Assembly (NCBI GenBank): GCA_964393825.1
Contig: CAYMUY010000003.1
Coordinates: forward strand, 82,623-146,622
DNA from: PFJX01 sp964393825
Lineage (GTDB): Bacteria; Pseudomonadota; Gammaproteobacteria; Burkholderiales; Thiobacillaceae
Reading direction: 5' to 3'
Length of the DNA stretch: 64,000 nucleotides
A program made the translations under genes and the position numbers. The notes beneath the pieces were generated by a model. That model was not told the DNA's origin. It saw nothing but the letters and a program-made list of their open reading frames with translations, and did no database searches. Of the stretch, positions 24,513-31,650 are shown one piece after another. How positions within the stretch are numbered: position 1 is the stretch's first letter; the number at the start of each line of letters is the position of its first letter.

Positions 24513-25658
24513 ATGATCCGCCATATCATCATCGACGACACCACGCTGCGCGATGGCGAACAGTCCGCCGGGGTGGCCTTCACCCTCGACGAAAAGCTGG
24601 ATATCGCCCGCCGCCTGGCGGCGATGGGGGTGCCCGAGCTGGAAGTGGGTATCCCGGCGATGGGCGGGCGCGAATGCGAGAGCATCCAGGCGGTCAGCCA
24701 GCTTGGCCTGGCCGCGAAACTGGTGGTCTGGAGCCGGATGCGCGGCGGTGACATCGAAGCCTGCCGCAACCTCAAGGTGGATCTGATCGACCTCTCCATT
24801 TCCGTCTCGGACATCCATCTCGCCAGGAAGCTGAGCAAGGACCGCGAGTGGGTGCTGGCCAGCATCCGTGAGCAGGTGCCGCGGGCGCTGGACCTGGGCC
24901 TGGAGGTCATCGTCGGCTGTGAGGATGCCTCGCGCGCCGATCTGGAGTTCCTGATGCGGGTGGCGGAAGCGGCGGAGCAGGCCGGGGCGCGCCGGCTGCG
25001 TTACGCCGACACCCTGGGCGTGATGGAGCCGTTCGGCGTGCATCAGGCCATCGCCAGCCTGCGTTCCGTCTGCGATCTGGAGATCGAGATGCATGCGCAC
25101 GACGATCTCGGCCTGGCCACCGCCAACACCCTGGCCGCCTGTCGCGCCGGCGCCACGCATGTCAACACCACGGTCAACGGTCTTGGCGAGCGTGCCGGCA
25201 ATGCGCCGCTGGAAGAAGTGGCGCTGGGGCTGAACAAACTCTATGGCATGACCACCGGGGTCGATCTCTCCCTGTTTCCCGCCTTGTCGGACGCCGTCGC
25301 CGACGCTTCCGGTCGGCCGGTGGCCTGGCAGAAAAGCGTGGTCGGGGCCGGCGTCTTCACCCATGAGGCCGGCATCCATGTCGATGGCCTGTTGAAGGAT
25401 CCCGACACCTACCAGAGCTTCGACCCGCGCGAGGTCGGACGCAGCCACAGCCTGGTGGTCGGCAAGCATTCCGGCGCCCACGGCATCATGAATGCCTATG
25501 CGCGCATGGGCCTCTCCCTCAGCCCGGCCGAGGCGCGCGAATTGCTGCCGGACATCCGCGCCTTCGCCGAACGCGCCAAGCGCTCACCGGCGGATCACGA
25601 ATTGCTGTTCCTCTACCAGCGCCTGATCAGCCGTGTCTCGGCCGGCGCGGTGCACTGA
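24513..25658 (+). CDS. nifV: homocitrate synthase NifV
   Basis: About 381 residues of the alpha-isopropylmalate/homocitrate synthase family. It condenses acetyl-CoA and 2-oxoglutarate to homocitrate, the organic ligand of FeMo-co. Landmarks are IDDTTLRDGEQSAGVAF (metal/substrate loop, residues 6-22), EMHAHDDLGLATANTLA (metal His pair, near 190) and NTTVNGLGERAGNAPLEE. The promoter places it at the head of nifV-cysE-orf-nifW-nifZ-nifM-rrf2. No Shine-Dalgarno is seen; its leader shares TCCTCCACTC with nifN. Confidence 0.95.
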   Translation: MIRHIIIDDTTLRDGEQSAGVAFTLDEKLDIARRLAAMGVPELEVGIPAMGGRECESIQAVSQLGLAAKLVVWSRMRGGDIEACRNLKVDLIDLSISVSDIHLARKLSKDREWVLASIREQVPRALDLGLEVIVGCEDASRADLEFLMRVAEAAEQAGARRLRYADTLGVMEPFGVHQAIASLRSVCDLEIEMHAHDDLGLATANTLAACRAGATHVNTTVNGLGERAGNAPLEEVALGLNKLYGMTTGVDLSLFPALSDAVADASGRPVAWQKSVVGAGVFTHEAGIHVDGLLKDPDTYQSFDPREVGRSHSLVVGKHSGAHGIMNAYARMGLSLSPAEARELLPDIRAFAERAKRSPADHELLFLYQRLISRVSAGAVH

Positions 25659-25668
25659 GGCGATGGCG

Positions 25669-26460
25669 ATGAACGCGAACACCGGAATGTCGATCGATGC
25701 CGCGAGCGCCGCATCGGCGCGGCCGGCGGGGCTGCTCACGCTGCTGCGGGAAGACGTGGCCTGCGTGTTCCAGCGCGACCCGGCGGCGCGCTCCCGCTTC
25801 GAGGTGCTCACCACCTATCCCGGTGTTCACGCCATCCTGATGCAGCGCCTCGCGCATCGGCTCTGGCGGGCCGGCCTGCGTTATCCGGCGCGGCTGCTGT
25901 CCTGGCTGGCGCGCTTGCTCACCAACATCGACATCCACCCCGGCGCCACCCTGGGCCGGCGTTTCTTCATCGATCACGGCGCCGGTGTGGTGATTGGCGA
26001 GACCGCCGAGATCGGCGACGACGTCACCCTCTATCACGGCGTCACCCTGGGCGGCACCACCTGGAACAAGGGCAAGCGCCATCCCACCCTCGGCAATGGC
26101 GTGGTGATCGGCGCCGGCGCCAAGGTGCTGGGCGCCATCACCCTCGGCGAACGCGTGCGGGTGGGCGCCAACTCGGTGGTGGTCAAGGACGTGCCGGCGC
26201 ATCGCACCGTGGTCGGCATTCCCGGCAGGGTGGTGCTGCGCTCCGATGAAAGCGATTCCGGCGCGCTCGGCATCAATCTCGACCACCACCTGATTCCCGA
26301 CCCGGTCGGCCGCGCCATCGCCTGCCTGATGGAGCGGATCGAAGTGCTTGAACACACCCTGCGCGCCCGTGGCGAACAGGTGGACAGCCAGTGCGGGACC
26401 TGCGAAGCGGATGACCTCTGCGGCGCCCAGGTCGCGCATGTCATGAAACGTCAGCCATAA
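25669..26460 (+). CDS. cysE: serine O-acetyltransferase (NifP/CysE)
   Basis: About 263 residues ending in a left-handed beta-helix of hexapeptide repeats (DIHPGATLGRRFFIDHGAGV, IGETAEIGDDVTLYHGVTLG, VIGAGAKVLGAITLG). The catalytic His are in FIDHG and LYHG. It makes O-acetylserine for cysteine; the nif-linked copy (NifP) boosts cysteine supply for NifS-dependent Fe-S assembly. A C-terminal Cys cluster (SQCGTCEADDLCGAQ) is unusual. GAGG is best spaced for the ATG at 25669; ATG at 25663 is the alternative. Confidence 0.9.
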   Translation: MNANTGMSIDAASAASARPAGLLTLLREDVACVFQRDPAARSRFEVLTTYPGVHAILMQRLAHRLWRAGLRYPARLLSWLARLLTNIDIHPGATLGRRFFIDHGAGVVIGETAEIGDDVTLYHGVTLGGTTWNKGKRHPTLGNGVVIGAGAKVLGAITLGERVRVGANSVVVKDVPAHRTVVGIPGRVVLRSDESDSGALGINLDHHLIPDPVGRAIACLMERIEVLEHTLRARGEQVDSQCGTCEADDLCGAQVAHVMKRQP

Positions 26461-26477
26461 GAAAGCGGGAGGCCACC

Positions 26478-26981
26478 ATGGACTTGATGCAATTCGACCA
26501 GACCACGCTCTATTTCGACGACCCCCTCTCGCTCGAGATCGAGCAGCTGCTGCGCCAGGCCGGTGAGGCCTACGGCGAGGCCGAGGCGGAAACCCTGCTG
26601 CTGCGCGCCTATTTCCTGGCGCCGGAACAGTTGATGGTGCTGGTCGCGCTGTACCGCTACTACTTCTACCAGCACCGACTGGAAGACGCCCTGCTGGTAG
26701 CCGACCGCGCGCTCGACGTGGCGGGGCGCCGGCTCGATCTTCCCGCCCGCTGGCGCGACCTGCATCCGGAACACATCGGCCATGCCGTGCTGCGCTCGAT
26801 GGGCCTGCTGCGCTTCTACCTGATGGTGCTGAAGGCCGCCGGCTACATCCAGCTGCGCCTGGGCAACACTGAAGGCGGCCAGGCCATGCTGGAAAAGCTC
26901 GGCGAACTGGACAGCCACGACCGCCTCGGCGGCAAGGCGCTGCTGGACCTGGTCCGTGAAGAACAGGAGGTGGAAGCATGA
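26478..26981 (+). CDS. unrecognised helical (TPR-like) nif-operon protein
   Basis: 167 residues, almost wholly alpha-helical, with repeat-like pairs (AETLLLRAYFLAPEQLMVLV and LEDALLVADRALDVAGRRLD) that suggest tetratricopeptide-type helices. No Cys is present. It lies between cysE and nifW with short gaps and a good GGGAGG site. TPR-type scaffolds of this size occur in other nif clusters without an assigned role; a protein-protein scaffold is the natural inference. Confidence 0.7.
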   Translation: MDLMQFDQTTLYFDDPLSLEIEQLLRQAGEAYGEAEAETLLLRAYFLAPEQLMVLVALYRYYFYQHRLEDALLVADRALDVAGRRLDLPARWRDLHPEHIGHAVLRSMGLLRFYLMVLKAAGYIQLRLGNTEGGQAMLEKLGELDSHDRLGGKALLDLVREEQEVEA

Positions 26982-27060
26982 ACGCCACGTCGAATCCAGC
27001 GCATCGCACCCCCCTTTCCCCAAGAGGGGAAGCCCAATTCACCCACCCAAAGGAATCATC

Positions 27061-27468
27061 ATGGACGACCTGACCCTGGACGAAGCCCTGGACGAGCTGG
27101 AATCCGCCGAGGATTTCCTCAACTACTTCGGCGTACCTTTCGACGCTTCGGTGGTGCACGTCAACCGCCTGCACATTCTTCAGCGCTACCACAACTACCT
27201 GGCCCAGGCGGGCGAGCCGCCGGTCTCCGAGGACGCCCGGCGCGCCGTCTACACCCGCCTGCTCACCCAGGCCTACCAGGATTTCGTCGCATCCGACGCG
27301 CTCACCGAGAAGGTGTTCAAGGTGTTCCGCATGCACGAGCCGCAGACCGCCTTCGTGCCCCTGTCCTCGATCACGCTCGCCGCGGCGCCGGCGGCCCCCG
27401 TGGCGGGAGGGTGCGGTTGTGGCGGCAGCGGCGCCTGCCACAGTTCGGAGGCGGCCCTGCGCGGCTGA
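27061..27468 (+). CDS. nifW: nitrogenase-stabilising protein NifW, with Cys-rich tail
   Basis: 135 residues. The NifW core is clear: ELESAEDFLNYFGVPFD, VNRLHILQRYHNYLAQ and YTRLLTQAYQDFVASDAL, ending in VFKVF and FVPLSSI. NifW binds the MoFe protein and protects it from oxygen. The last 20 residues are unusual: GGCGCGGSGACHSS adds three Cys and a His in a Gly-rich tail. A second nearby short palindrome (CCCCAAGAGGGG, 27023-27034) precedes the gene. Confidence 0.9.
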   Translation: MDDLTLDEALDELESAEDFLNYFGVPFDASVVHVNRLHILQRYHNYLAQAGEPPVSEDARRAVYTRLLTQAYQDFVASDALTEKVFKVFRMHEPQTAFVPLSSITLAAAPAAPVAGGCGCGGSGACHSSEAALRG

Positions 27469-27556
27469 TCCGGAATGGACTCCCTCCCACGCTCATTTCA
27501 TTCGCTGCCCCCCAAGGGGGCGGGCCAGTCCCTCGGGACGACCCTTCGGAACTGAC

Positions 27557-28027
27557 ATGGAACAACGATTCGACTTCGGCGAGGCCGTGCGGCTGACGCG
27601 CAATGTCCGCAACGACGGCACCTTTCCCGGCCTGGAGGTGGGCAATCTGCTGATCCGGCGCGGTAGCGTCGGCTACGTGATGAACGTCGGCACCTTTCTC
27701 CAGGATCAGATCATCTACACGGTCAACTTTCTCGACCAGGGCCGTGTCGTGGGTTGTCGCGACGAGGAGTTGATTTCGGCCGCCGCACCTTGGGTGGAGA
27801 GCCGCTTCGAAACCCGTGAAAAGGTGAAGGCCAGGATCGCGCTGTCGATCCGCGGTGAAGTGGTGGTCGAAGCCGGCGCCAGCGGCGAAATCTTCAAGGT
27901 GCTGCGTGACCTGCCTGCGGAGGGGGCCGCAGTCGTGCAATACCACGTGCATTTTCCCGGCGGCCACCTGTTGCAGGTGCCGGAATCCCTGCTCGACAGC
28001 CCGGAGGAGGGCGCATCCCATGTCTGA
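27557..28027 (+). CDS. nifZ: nitrogen fixation protein NifZ
   Basis: 156 residues. The N-terminal domain FDFGEAVRLTRNVRNDGTFP and IRRGSVGYVMNVGTFLQDQ, then VVGCRDEELI, is the NifZ signature. NifZ acts late in maturing the second P-cluster of the MoFe protein. The C-terminal half (after residue 80) is less conserved. The ATG at 27557 is chosen because the upstream in-frame sequence is low-complexity and spans a palindromic intergenic repeat. It overlaps nifM by 8 bases. Confidence 0.92.
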   Translation: MEQRFDFGEAVRLTRNVRNDGTFPGLEVGNLLIRRGSVGYVMNVGTFLQDQIIYTVNFLDQGRVVGCRDEELISAAAPWVESRFETREKVKARIALSIRGEVVVEAGASGEIFKVLRDLPAEGAAVVQYHVHFPGGHLLQVPESLLDSPEEGASHV

Positions 28028-28859
28028 ACCCGCCACGCTGGCCTATCTCGAACTGAAAACCGCGCAGACCCTGTTCGGCAAGGCGCCGAGCGAACTCGCC
28101 GAGGCCGAGCGCGAGAAGGTGCGCCATCTGGCTGACCGCCAGCATGGTCTGGAAGCGCGCGTGCTCCGCTCGCCGGAAGCGCGCGATACCGTGGTGCCGG
28201 AGGCGAGCCTGCAGGCCGCGCTGGAGGAAATCCGCAAGCGCTATCCGGAAGCGGACGAGTTCAGCGCCGACCTGGCGCGCAACGGACTCGACCCGGAGGC
28301 TTACCTGCAGGCGCTGGAGCGTGAGTTGAGGGTCGAGGCCGTCCTGGAAAAAGTGGGCAGTCGCGCCTCGCGGGTCTCCGAAATCGACGTTGAACTCTAT
28401 TACCAGTATCACCCGGACCAGTTCCGCCGCGAGGAAACTCGGCGCGCACGGCACATCCTGGTGACCCTCAACCCGGATCTGGCGGAAAACACCCCCGAAG
28501 TCTCGCGTGGCCGCATCGATGCCATCGCCGCGCGCCTGGCCAAGGACCCGAAGCGCTTCGAGGAACAGGCGCTGAAACACTCCGAGTGCCCCACCGCCCT
28601 GCAGGGCGGCCTGCTCGGCGACATGCCGCGCGGCAAGCTCTATCCGGAGCTCGACGCCGCCCTGTTCGCCATGGTGGTCGGCCAGATCAGCGGCGTGCTG
28701 GAGTCGCCGCTGGGCTACCACCTGCTCCTGTGCGAGGCCATCCAGCCCGCGCGCGTACTGAAACTCGAACAGGCGCGCGGCCCGATCCGCGCCATGCTGG
28801 AGCAGAACCGCAGACGGATTTGCCAACAGGCCTGGATGAAGCAGTTGCAAGCGGTCTGA
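28020..28859 (+). CDS. nifM: nitrogenase Fe-protein maturation factor NifM (PpiC-type)
   Basis: About 279 residues. The N-terminal helical domain (YLELKTAQTLFGKAPSELAE) is followed by a parvulin PpiC domain from about residue 135 (RARHILVTLNPDL, then FEEQALKHSECPTALQGGLL and LDAALFAMVVGQISGVLESP). NifM is needed to make active NifH, probably by prolyl isomerisation. nifH itself is not in the window. The start overlaps the nifZ stop, and an Rrf2 gene follows after two bases. Confidence 0.93.
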   Translation: MSEPATLAYLELKTAQTLFGKAPSELAEAEREKVRHLADRQHGLEARVLRSPEARDTVVPEASLQAALEEIRKRYPEADEFSADLARNGLDPEAYLQALERELRVEAVLEKVGSRASRVSEIDVELYYQYHPDQFRREETRRARHILVTLNPDLAENTPEVSRGRIDAIAARLAKDPKRFEEQALKHSECPTALQGGLLGDMPRGKLYPELDAALFAMVVGQISGVLESPLGYHLLLCEAIQPARVLKLEQARGPIRAMLEQNRRRICQQAWMKQLQAV

Positions 28860-28861
28860 TC

Positions 28862-29320
28862 ATGCTGCTCAGCCGTGCCAGCCAATACACGCTGCAGGCC
28901 CTGATCTATCTGGCGCGGCAGCCAGCGGGGCGGATGGTCATGGTGAAGGACATCGCCGATGCGCTCGGTCTGCCCATGTTCTACCTGGCCAAGCTGATCC
29001 AGCCGCCGGCCCGCGCCGGCTGGCTGACCACCGCGCGCGGCCGCGGCGGCGGCGTCAGGCTGAGCCCGGGCGCCGAGTCGGTCACCTTGTTCGACATCCT
29101 GCGACTCACCGACGGCCACCGCGTCGGCGTCGAATGTCTGCTCGGCTTCAAGGCGTGCGAGGACGAAACCGCCTGTGTCCTGCACTGCCAGTGGAAGCCG
29201 ATCAAACAGGAACTCAGTGAGGGTCTTGGCCGGCACAGCCTGGAAGAGCTGGCGCGCGGCGCACTGCCGCCGTGGTTGCTGACGGCTCGGGGGAATGATC
29301 CTGGCAGCCCGTTTCCATGA
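28862..29320 (+). CDS. Rrf2-family transcriptional regulator with Cys motif
   Basis: 152 residues. The winged-helix N-terminus (LLSRASQYTLQALIYLARQP; DIADALGLPMFYLAKLIQPP) is Rrf2-type. The Cys in CLLGFKACEDETACVLHC (near residues 98-115) have the spacing of a 2Fe-2S or nitrosylation-sensitive cluster, as in IscR and NsrR. It is the last gene of the nifV operon and is convergent with draG. A role in sensing oxygen, nitric oxide or Fe-S status for nif is inferred from context. It does not encode the NifA activator. Confidence 0.85.
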   Translation: MLLSRASQYTLQALIYLARQPAGRMVMVKDIADALGLPMFYLAKLIQPPARAGWLTTARGRGGGVRLSPGAESVTLFDILRLTDGHRVGVECLLGFKACEDETACVLHCQWKPIKQELSEGLGRHSLEELARGALPPWLLTARGNDPGSPFP

Positions 29321-29333
29321 TGATTGCTTCTGA

Positions 29334-30224
29334 TCAGCGCTCGCCCAGCGCCAGCAGGGCCAGGGCCTGCGCTTCGCAGGCGGCGCGGACCGAGTTGTCC
29401 AGGGCATGCAGCCAGCGGTCGGGGATCGCTTCCAGGCCGTAGAGCGCCCCCGCCAGCATGCCAGCGATGGCGCCGGTGGTGTCGGCGTCGCCACCGCGGT
29501 TGACCACGTCGATCAGGCAGTCCTCGAAACAGTCGCTGTCGAACAGGGCCTGAAACACGGCCTGCACGGTTTCGACGATATAGCCGCTGGGGTTCTGCCG
29601 CTGGCGGGTGGCCCGGAAGGTGAATTCGGGATGCGCGCTGGCGAGCGGATGGGCACGGCCATGCAGCAGGTCGAGTTTGTCGGCGCCGAGCAGGGTGTCA
29701 CGCACCATCAGGGCCAGGGCTTCCGTGGCGGCGTCGGACAGGGGGTTGTTGTGGGTGATGTGGGCCTGGGCGCGGCAGGCGGCGCGGACCTCTTCCTCCG
29801 TGCCGCGCAGGGTGGCCAGGGCCACCGGCAGCACCCGCATGGCGGCGCCGTTGCCGGCGTCGTGGGCGCTCGGTGGCATCCTCGGGTCGCCGGTCTTGCG
29901 ATAGGCGAGCAGACCGCGACGCACGGTGGCACCGATGTCCACCGGCTTGCCGCGCATCCAGTGGTCGAAGGCCCGGGCGGCGGCGTGGGCATCGACCCGG
30001 CCCGTCGCGAGTATGGACTCCCCCAGGGCCAGCGCCATGGTCGTATCGTCGGTGACCTGGCCGGCCTGCAACCGCAGCCAGCCGCCGCCGGCGATATTGC
30101 GGTGAACGCCGTGTTGTGCCGCGATCTCGCGCGGGGTCATGAATTCGACCGTGGCGCCGAGGGCATCGCCGAGGGCAAGGCCGAGATAGGCGGCGATGGC
30201 GCGGTCTTGCGCCACATTCAGCAC
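29334..30224 (-). CDS. draG: ADP-ribosyl-dinitrogenase reductase hydrolase DraG
   Basis: About 296 residues of the ADP-ribosylglycohydrolase fold: LGLALGDALGATVEFMTPRE (first metal-site region), VTDDTTMALALGE (Asp ligands) and NRGGDADTTGAIAGMLAGAL (C-terminal Asp motif). DraG removes ADP-ribose from Arg of the Fe protein, restoring nitrogenase after an ammonium or energy switch-off. The GTG at 30222-30224 is the best start; the longer frame would run into nifQ. The transferase DraT is not in the window. Confidence 0.9.
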   Translation of the reverse strand: MLNVAQDRAIAAYLGLALGDALGATVEFMTPREIAAQHGVHRNIAGGGWLRLQAGQVTDDTTMALALGESILATGRVDAHAAARAFDHWMRGKPVDIGATVRRGLLAYRKTGDPRMPPSAHDAGNGAAMRVLPVALATLRGTEEEVRAACRAQAHITHNNPLSDAATEALALMVRDTLLGADKLDLLHGRAHPLASAHPEFTFRATRQRQNPSGYIVETVQAVFQALFDSDCFEDCLIDVVNRGGDADTTGAIAGMLAGALYGLEAIPDRWLHALDNSVRAACEAQALALLALGER

Positions 30225-30261
30225 CGCGCCGCGGCCTCGGCCAGGGCGCCAGGCGCGCCGT

Positions 30262-30948
30262 TCAGTTCTCGGGGCCGAAGCATTTCGCGTAATCCGCGCA
30301 CACTGCACAGGAGGGCGCGCGGCAGACGTAGACGCCGGTGCGCTCGCACAGCTGCTTGTAGAGGAATTTCTTCCATTTCATGTCGCGCTGGTTGAGCGCG
30401 GACAGGCCGGGGAAATTGTCGGCCATGAGTTTGGTCAGGTCGACGCGTGACCAGAGCCCCAGGTCTTGCCAGAGGTGGTCGCCGCCCATGCAGGCGGTGG
30501 CGACGATGAGCGCCATCCAGCTTTCCGAGGCGGGGTCGACCCCGGCCCGGTATTCCATGAGCAGGACATGCAACTCGTCCCACTCGGCGCCGCGCTCGCC
30601 GAGTGCGGGTGCGTGCGCCAGCGGCGCGGGCAAGCTGAATCCGGGGAAATGGCGCGCCATCAGGGCGCGAAAATCGCCCAAATCCAGGCCCAGCCCGGCC
30701 GGCAGCGCCGATTGCGCGGCGGCCTGGCTGACCAGCATTTTGGCGAACAGGTCGTCGTTGGGCAGGCCCGCCGCCCGCGCCATGAGCAGGGTGTGGAGGC
30801 CCTTTGTAGCGCCTTTTGTAGCGCCGGCGGCCTCGCCGGCAAGCGGGCTGAAAGCCCGCCTCGCGGCGGGCGATGCCGGCGAGGCTCTAAAGGATACCGT
30901 CCCTTCGGGACATAACGCCGGCGCTACAAAAGCGGGTTCCATGTCCAT
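30262..30948 (-). CDS. nifQ: molybdenum donor protein NifQ with repeat-derived N-terminus
   Basis: Up to 228 residues. The C-terminal motif C-x4-C-x2-C-x5-C (CRAPSCAVC then ADYAKC) defines NifQ, a Fe-S/Mo-S protein that gives molybdenum to NifEN. The core also shows LGLWSRVDLTKLMADNFPGL and MGGDHLWQDLG. Residues ~6-46 are encoded by a palindromic intergenic-type repeat (30814-30931), so the N-terminus is probably not native: the true start may be near MARAAGLPNDD, about residue 56, or translation may read through the repeat. Confidence 0.88.
   Translation of the reverse strand: MDMEPAFVAPALCPEGTVSFRASPASPAARRAFSPLAGEAAGATKGATKGLHTLLMARAAGLPNDDLFAKMLVSQAAAQSALPAGLGLDLGDFRALMARHFPGFSLPAPLAHAPALGERGAEWDELHVLLMEYRAGVDPASESWMALIVATACMGGDHLWQDLGLWSRVDLTKLMADNFPGLSALNQRDMKWKKFLYKQLCERTGVYVCRAPSCAVCADYAKCFGPEN
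30814..30931. repeat. palindromic REP/MITE-like element inside nifQ
   Basis: Outer perfect 16-base arms TTTTGTAGCGCCGGCG (30814-30829) and CGCCGGCGCTACAAAA (30916-30931) enclose nested stems (GCCTCGCCGGC...GCCGGCGAGGC and GCGGGCT...AGCCCGC). Related arms (GTTGTAGCGCCGGCG) begin at 47621. It encodes the first part of the annotated NifQ. Confidence 0.8.
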
Positions 30949-30957
30949 ACCTCCGCG

Positions 30958-31317
30958 TTACTTGCTCGGGTACTCCACCAGGATGTCCTCGTCGCGCACG
31001 ATCATCTGGCAGGCGAGGCGCCAGGAGGTATGCGGCACGTCGTCCACCTTCATCGCTTCGATCTCTTCCTTGCTGATCTTCTTGAGGTCCTTCAGGACGG
31101 TGATCTCCCGGTCGGTGAGGGGGCCGCCCATCGGGCCCTTGCGGGACAGATTGGTGACCTTGATCAGGCAGGTGCTGCAATCGCCTTCCTGGCAGCTGAA
31201 GTCGATGGGGATGTGATTTTCCTTGGCCAGTTCGAGCAGGGTCTTGGTGTGGCTGCCGGCGACGGCGTAGACGGTCTTGTCCTTGTGCAGGGGGCTGGAG
31301 AAAGTGACGAGGGGCAT
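30958..31317 (-). CDS. [2Fe-2S] plant-type ferredoxin
   Basis: 119 residues of the beta-grasp ferredoxin fold with ligands CQEGDCSTC (near residue 42) and a distant Cys in WRLACQM (near 102). It is longer than the companion ferredoxin because of a Lys-rich insertion (GPMGGPLTDREITVLKDLKK). It lies between nifQ and a second 2Fe-2S ferredoxin, so it probably belongs to the nifB operon and may feed electrons to cofactor assembly or nitrogenase. Confidence 0.88.
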   Translation of the reverse strand: MPLVTFSSPLHKDKTVYAVAGSHTKTLLELAKENHIPIDFSCQEGDCSTCLIKVTNLSRKGPMGGPLTDREITVLKDLKKISKEEIEAMKVDDVPHTSWRLACQMIVRDEDILVEYPSK

Positions 31318-31362
31318 GATGGGCTCCGGTGGTTTGGGTTGGGGGATGGAAGGGGGTGGGTT

Positions 31363-31650
31363 TCAACCTGGTCGCACGACGACTTCGCCGCCGAGGACCT
31401 GGGCCTGGCAGGCCAGCCGATGTTTTCGGCTGGCCATGTTCTCCTGCAGGACCTTGTCCTCCAGGACCGAACGCTCGGACATGTTTTCCATGCCGGAGAC
31501 GATCTTCATCATGCAGGTGGCGCATTCGCCCTCGCGGCAGCCGTAGGTGATGCCGGCGCCGACCTTTTCCGAGATTTCGATCAGCCGGGTGCCGGCGGGG
31601 ACGGTGACGGTGACGCCGATGTCTTCGAAAGTGACGTTAGCCTTGGGCAT
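31363..31650 (-). CDS. [2Fe-2S] ferredoxin (FdxC/FdxD-like)
   Basis: 95 residues. The 2Fe-2S ligands are CREGECATC (near residue 38) and the Cys in HRLACQAQ. The compact size and its nif location match the nif-linked plant-type ferredoxins found near nitrogenase genes. It overlaps the end of the FprA-type gene by 14 bases, pointing to translational coupling. Confidence 0.87.
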   Translation of the reverse strand: MPKANVTFEDIGVTVTVPAGTRLIEISEKVGAGITYGCREGECATCMMKIVSGMENMSERSVLEDKVLQENMASRKHRLACQAQVLGGEVVVRPG

